The notes under the pieces are model-generated. The model made no database searches, was not told the origin of the DNA, and worked only from the letters and a program-made list of their open reading frames with translations. This document shows positions 14,345 through 16,859 of a stretch of 16,859 nucleotides of DNA, in pieces (the stretch's first letter is position 1; each line of letters begins with the position of its first letter). The translations under genes were made by a program, and so were the position numbers. The stretch is from Candidatus Bathyarchaeota archaeon (GTDB lineage: Archaea; Thermoproteota; Bathyarchaeia; TCS64). The stretch spans positions 1-16,859 of the forward strand of contig DUKA01000091.1 of the NCBI GenBank assembly GCA_013329615.1, written 5' to 3'.

Positions 14345-15247
14345 GTGCAGGATGCGATGATACGTGAAGTCGTATCCATCGGGCCCAGGGAGTCGATCGA
14401 GAGCGCCGTGCGCCTCATGACGGAGCACGACATAAGCAGCCTCGTCGTCACCTCCGAAGGGGTCCTGCACGGCATAATCACCGAGCGCGACGTGCTCACA
14501 CGCGTCGTCGCCAAGGGGCTACGCGCCAGCGAGGCGATGGTCGTCGACATCATGTCCCCCTCCCTCATCACCATAACCCCAGACACACCCCTCGAGCAGG
14601 CGAACGAAATCATGGTGGAGAAGAGGATAAAGAAGCTCCCCGTCGTCGAGCCCTCGACCCACCGCCTCCTCGGCATACTCTCCGCAACCGACTTCATACG
14701 TCTGCAGAAGAAGCTGGTCGCGGCCGCCAAGAAGCAGGCACGTGGCGCCACGGAAGACGAAGCCGTCTTCGCCCAGCAGGTCGTCAAATCCGACGAGGGG
14801 CAGCACCTAGAATTCAAGTCCACTCTCAGATGGGACCTCATCAAGAAGTGCGTGAACCCAGACCTCGAGAACGTCTGCCTGAAGACTGTCTGCGCCTTCA
14901 TGAACGCCGACGGCGGCGACCTCATCATCGGGGTGACCGACGACAGGCAGGCGCTCGGGCTGTGCCTCGACTACCAGACGCTCCGCACCCCGAGCAGGGA
15001 CGGCTTCGAGAACAAGCTCATAAGCCTCTTCTCCGCCAAGGTCGGCGACTCGTTCCTCAGGTTCATAAGGGTCTCCTTCCCCCTGGTCGACGGCGTTGAG
15101 GTCTGCAGGGTGAACGTCTCGCCATCCAGCGAGCCCGTCTTCATAAAGGAGAACGGGCAGGAACACTTCTTCGTCAGGACGGGGAACAACAGCCGCCCGT
15201 TCTCGCTGTCTGATACGACGAGGTACGTGATGGAGCGGTGGCGCTAG
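14345..15247 (+). CDS. CBS-pair and AlbA_2 (Schlafen-type) domain fusion protein
   Basis: A 300-aa two-part protein. Residues 1-120 are a tandem CBS (Bateman) module: QDAMIREVVSIGPRESIESA, GIITERDVLTRVV, then VDIMSPSLITITPDTPLEQA and LLGILSATDFIRL. Residues about 150-285 match the AlbA_2/Schlafen-AlbA_2 ATP-binding-like domain: EGQHLEFKSTLRWD, VCAFMNADGGDLIIGVTDDR, and FFVRTGNNSRPFS. A helical linker rich in Lys and Ala joins them. CBS pairs bind adenine nucleotides, so the protein may couple nucleotide sensing to nucleic-acid or ATP-linked activity; this is inference. The start is GTG 14345, because CBS homology begins at once; ATG 14357 is the nearest alternative. The stop lies 2 bp from the stop of the convergent hsp20 gene. 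Confidence 0.85.
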   Translation: MQDAMIREVVSIGPRESIESAVRLMTEHDISSLVVTSEGVLHGIITERDVLTRVVAKGLRASEAMVVDIMSPSLITITPDTPLEQANEIMVEKRIKKLPVVEPSTHRLLGILSATDFIRLQKKLVAAAKKQARGATEDEAVFAQQVVKSDEGQHLEFKSTLRWDLIKKCVNPDLENVCLKTVCAFMNADGGDLIIGVTDDRQALGLCLDYQTLRTPSRDGFENKLISLFSAKVGDSFLRFIRVSFPLVDGVEVCRVNVSPSSEPVFIKENGQEHFFVRTGNNSRPFSLSDTTRYVMERWR

Positions 15248-15249
15248 GG

Positions 15250-15768
15250 TCACTCTACCTTGATCGAGCGCCCCGAGCCCCTCTCACGCCGCTTCTTCAT
15301 GACAGTCTCGAGGACGCCGTTGCGGTAGGTGCTCGTCGCAGAGCCCTCGTCGACCTCGAAGGGCAGCTCAAGCTCCTTGTGGTATCGGTGCTCGGGGTTC
15401 GTGACGTCGAGCGTCAGGGTCCTATCGGTGGCGAATAGCTGTATGTCGTCCTTCTCCACGCCTGGAAGCTCCGCTATTATCTTGATCTGGTCCTGCTCCT
15501 GTATCACGTCGACGAGGGGCTCCCTCGCCTCCTGCAGGCTGACGGGCTTCTTATCCTCCCCGCCCGTGGTTGGCTTCATGTTGCCGAACTCGCGCACCGT
15601 GGGCTTGCCGTCCTGCCCTATCTTGACGGAGTAACCGTAGACGAATGGCCCGTACTCCTTCTTTACCGAGCCGTCCGGCAGCTTACGCGCCGACGAAAGG
15701 TCTTCGGGTATCTCGCTCTCCAACTCCTTGAAGAAGTCGGCCATCTCCTTCTCCATCTCGTCGACCAT
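15250..15768 (-). CDS. hsp20: Hsp20/alpha-crystallin small heat shock protein (5' end probably extends upstream)
   Basis: The small heat shock protein holds unfolding proteins in oligomers in the cytoplasm. The alpha-crystallin domain spans about residues 80-165 from the AUG: EPLVDVIQEQDQIKIIAELP, GVEKDDIQLFATDRTLTLDV, then the GVLETVMKK signature (G-V-L motif). The middle part (LPDGSVKKEYGPFVYGYSVK) is typical of archaeal Hsp20. The first AUG at 15768 gives 172 aa, but 24 codons upstream remain in frame and encode a characteristic archaeal Hsp20 N-terminus (see the next feature). No canonical start codon lies between there and the in-frame TAG at 15856-15858. The gene abuts the CBS/AlbA_2 gene tail-to-tail and is divergent from thiI. 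Confidence 0.9.
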   Translation of the reverse strand: MVDEMEKEMADFFKELESEIPEDLSSARKLPDGSVKKEYGPFVYGYSVKIGQDGKPTVREFGNMKPTTGGEDKKPVSLQEAREPLVDVIQEQDQIKIIAELPGVEKDDIQLFATDRTLTLDVTNPEHRYHKELELPFEVDEGSATSTYRNGVLETVMKKRRERGSGRSIKVE

Positions 15769-15840
15769 CCTCTCAAGGTCGGGGAAGAAGAACGGCGTGC
15801 CTCGCTTCCTTCGCTTCTCCCACTCCTCCCAAAATGACGT
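15769..15840 (-). other. In-frame N-terminal extension of hsp20 beginning at an ACG codon
   Basis: Reading the minus strand from 15840 gives ACG-TCA-TTT-TGG and so on, that is x-S-F-W-E-E-W-E-K-R-R-K-R-G-T-P-F-F-F-P, running straight into MVDEM. An FW/EW, Arg-rich, Phe-rich start is usual for archaeal Hsp20 proteins. GGTGG (15847-15851 on the minus strand) lies 6 nt before the ACG. The likely start is therefore this ACG, read as methionine, or an ATG that has mutated or was miscalled in one base. With it the protein is 196 aa. Confidence 0.6.
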
Positions 15841-15872
15841 CTCAGTCCACCGAGTCTATTGGCGGAGGATGC

Positions 15873-15899
15873 CGGTTAAAGATTATCCCGAGCAGCTTA
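15873..15899. promoter_or_regulatory. Divergent promoter region of hsp20 and thiI
   Basis: This is the A/T-richer part of the 87-bp spacer. TAATCTTTAA on the minus strand (about 15874-15883) would start hsp20 mRNA near 15851. CTTAAG on the plus strand (15894-15899) would start thiI mRNA near 15923, almost leaderless. No Shine-Dalgarno precedes thiI. Assigned by spacing only. Confidence 0.35.
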
Positions 15900-15927
15900 A
15901 GAGGCGGGGCACCAACCACCAACCGAT

Positions 15928-16859
15928 ATGCCAATCCTTGCCGCCTACAACGAAATAGCCCTCAAGAGCAAGTACGTGCGCAGCACGCTGGAAAGGCGAC
16001 TCGCCGCCCAGATCGAGCATGTGCTTCACAGAGCAGGTTATCGAGAGGCGAAGTCGAGGCGGCAGTTCGGCAGGATAATCATAGATGGCGTCCCCGCCGA
16101 GGCGGCGAGCGTTGTGGCGGACGTCTTCGGCGTCGTGCACGCTATTCCCGCGGAGGGAGCCGGCTCCGCCATGGAGGACGTCGTGAGCCTAGCCGTGAAG
16201 GTGGCGGGCGACGTCCTCAAGGAGGGCTCGACCTTCGCGGTGCGCCCCAAGGTCGTCGGCGACCACCCCTACGGGGGCCGTGACCTAGCCATAAAGGCGG
16301 GCTCAGCCATAAACGAGGCATACAAGGACAGGAAGATCAGGGTTAACCTCACCGCACCCGACGTCACGGTCACCATCGAGGTCAGGGACAAGGATAGCTA
16401 CGTCTACTCACGCATGCTCAATGGCGCGGGTGGCCTGCCCTACGGCTCTCAGGGGCGCGCAATCTCACTCTTCAGCGGAGGCATCGACAGCCCGGTCGCC
16501 ACGTGGCTCATAATGAAGCGCGGCGTCGAGGTGCTCCCACTCTTCATGGATCAGACGCCGTACGTCGGGGAGAGCTACCTGCGCAGGGCGGAGGAGGCGT
16601 TCAAGGGGCTCGCGAAGTACGCGCCCACGGAGGGCTTCGCACTCTACTCCGCACCCATGGGTGCAGTCATGGAGAGGATACTCGAATCCCCCGAGCCGCG
16701 CTTCACCTGCATACTCTGCAAGCGCGCCATGTACAGGATCGCCGAGGCGTTCTGCAAATACAAACGCGCCAAGGCGGTCGTCACCGGGGAGAGCCTCGGG
16801 CAGGTGGCGAGCCAGACCCTCGACAACCTCTACGTCCTCGACTCCGCCGTCCGCATACC
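15928..16859 (+). CDS. thiI: tRNA 4-thiouridine synthetase ThiI (partial, runs off the 3' edge)
   Basis: ThiI adenylates U8 of tRNA and inserts sulfur to make s4U; in many organisms it also serves thiamine synthesis. The visible 310 codons start MPILAAYNEIALKSKYVRST, a typical ThiI beginning (ferredoxin-like domain). The THUMP domain follows (about residues 60-165, with FAVRPKVVGDHPYGGRDLAI). Then comes the PP-loop ATPase with SLFSGGIDSPVATW near residue 180. Further on are FTCILCKRAMYRIAEAF, holding the region of the conserved cysteine used in sulfur transfer, and VVTGESLGQVASQTLDN. The C-terminus is missing, so the presence of a rhodanese domain cannot be judged. The frame is intact to the window end. 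ATG 15928 is supported by the family N-terminus and by CTTAAG about 30 bp upstream. Confidence 0.92.
   Translation, partial: MPILAAYNEIALKSKYVRSTLERRLAAQIEHVLHRAGYREAKSRRQFGRIIIDGVPAEAASVVADVFGVVHAIPAEGAGSAMEDVVSLAVKVAGDVLKEGSTFAVRPKVVGDHPYGGRDLAIKAGSAINEAYKDRKIRVNLTAPDVTVTIEVRDKDSYVYSRMLNGAGGLPYGSQGRAISLFSGGIDSPVATWLIMKRGVEVLPLFMDQTPYVGESYLRRAEEAFKGLAKYAPTEGFALYSAPMGAVMERILESPEPRFTCILCKRAMYRIAEAFCKYKRAKAVVTGESLGQVASQTLDNLYVLDSAVRI

Overview
The window reads as a 16.9 kb stretch of an archaeal chromosome, most likely from a Thermoproteota/Bathyarchaeia-type lineage. The evidence is an archaeal-type asparagine synthetase derived from AsnRS, A/T-rich TATA-like elements about 26 bp before probable transcription starts, some probably leaderless genes, GGTG- and GGAGG-type Shine-Dalgarno sequences, an archaeal-style Hsp20 and a ThiI. 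The lineage is an inference; no rRNA or other marker gene is present. The DNA is GC-rich, so the A/T-rich promoters stand out. I see no transposon, integrase, CRISPR array, tRNA or rRNA.

Left part (1-3210): the 3' end of a probable multi-pass membrane protein converges on an archaeal asparagine synthetase gene (minus). That gene diverges from an Lrp/AsnC regulator gene (plus), with a 35-bp imperfect dyad between the two promoters. A purM-like AIR synthetase gene follows.

Middle part (3207-10331): a three-gene minus-strand operon encodes a GlmL/MutL-type ASKHA ATPase, a protein with repeated biotin/lipoyl-like hairpins, and an M24 metallopeptidase homologue. No B12-dependent mutase subunit is visible nearby. 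A CxxC-containing winged-helix regulator is divergent from this operon. Then come a class II aldolase, a coiled-coil four-cysteine winged-helix regulator (minus), and, divergent from it, an 18-cysteine iron-sulfur protein. The last two share a TATA region and a GGTTAA-N4-TTAACC dyad, so they look like a regulator-target pair.

Right part (10382-16859): an MFS exporter, an orphan membrane-anchored periplasmic-binding-type protein, an amidohydrolase of the ACMSD-like family, a CBS-pair/AlbA_2 (Schlafen-type) fusion, an Hsp20, and the 5' part of thiI. The Hsp20 frame continues upstream of its first AUG through a typical archaeal Hsp20 N-terminus to an ACG codon placed correctly after a GGTGG Shine-Dalgarno. 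This suggests a non-AUG start or a mutated start codon.

The genes are tightly packed. Four convergent pairs overlap or abut within 2 bp at their stop codons. The window is mostly housekeeping and metabolic genes with local regulators. The most interesting parts are the asparagine synthetase/AsnC divergent pair, the orphan GlmL operon, the FeS protein/four-Cys regulator pair and the Hsp20 start.
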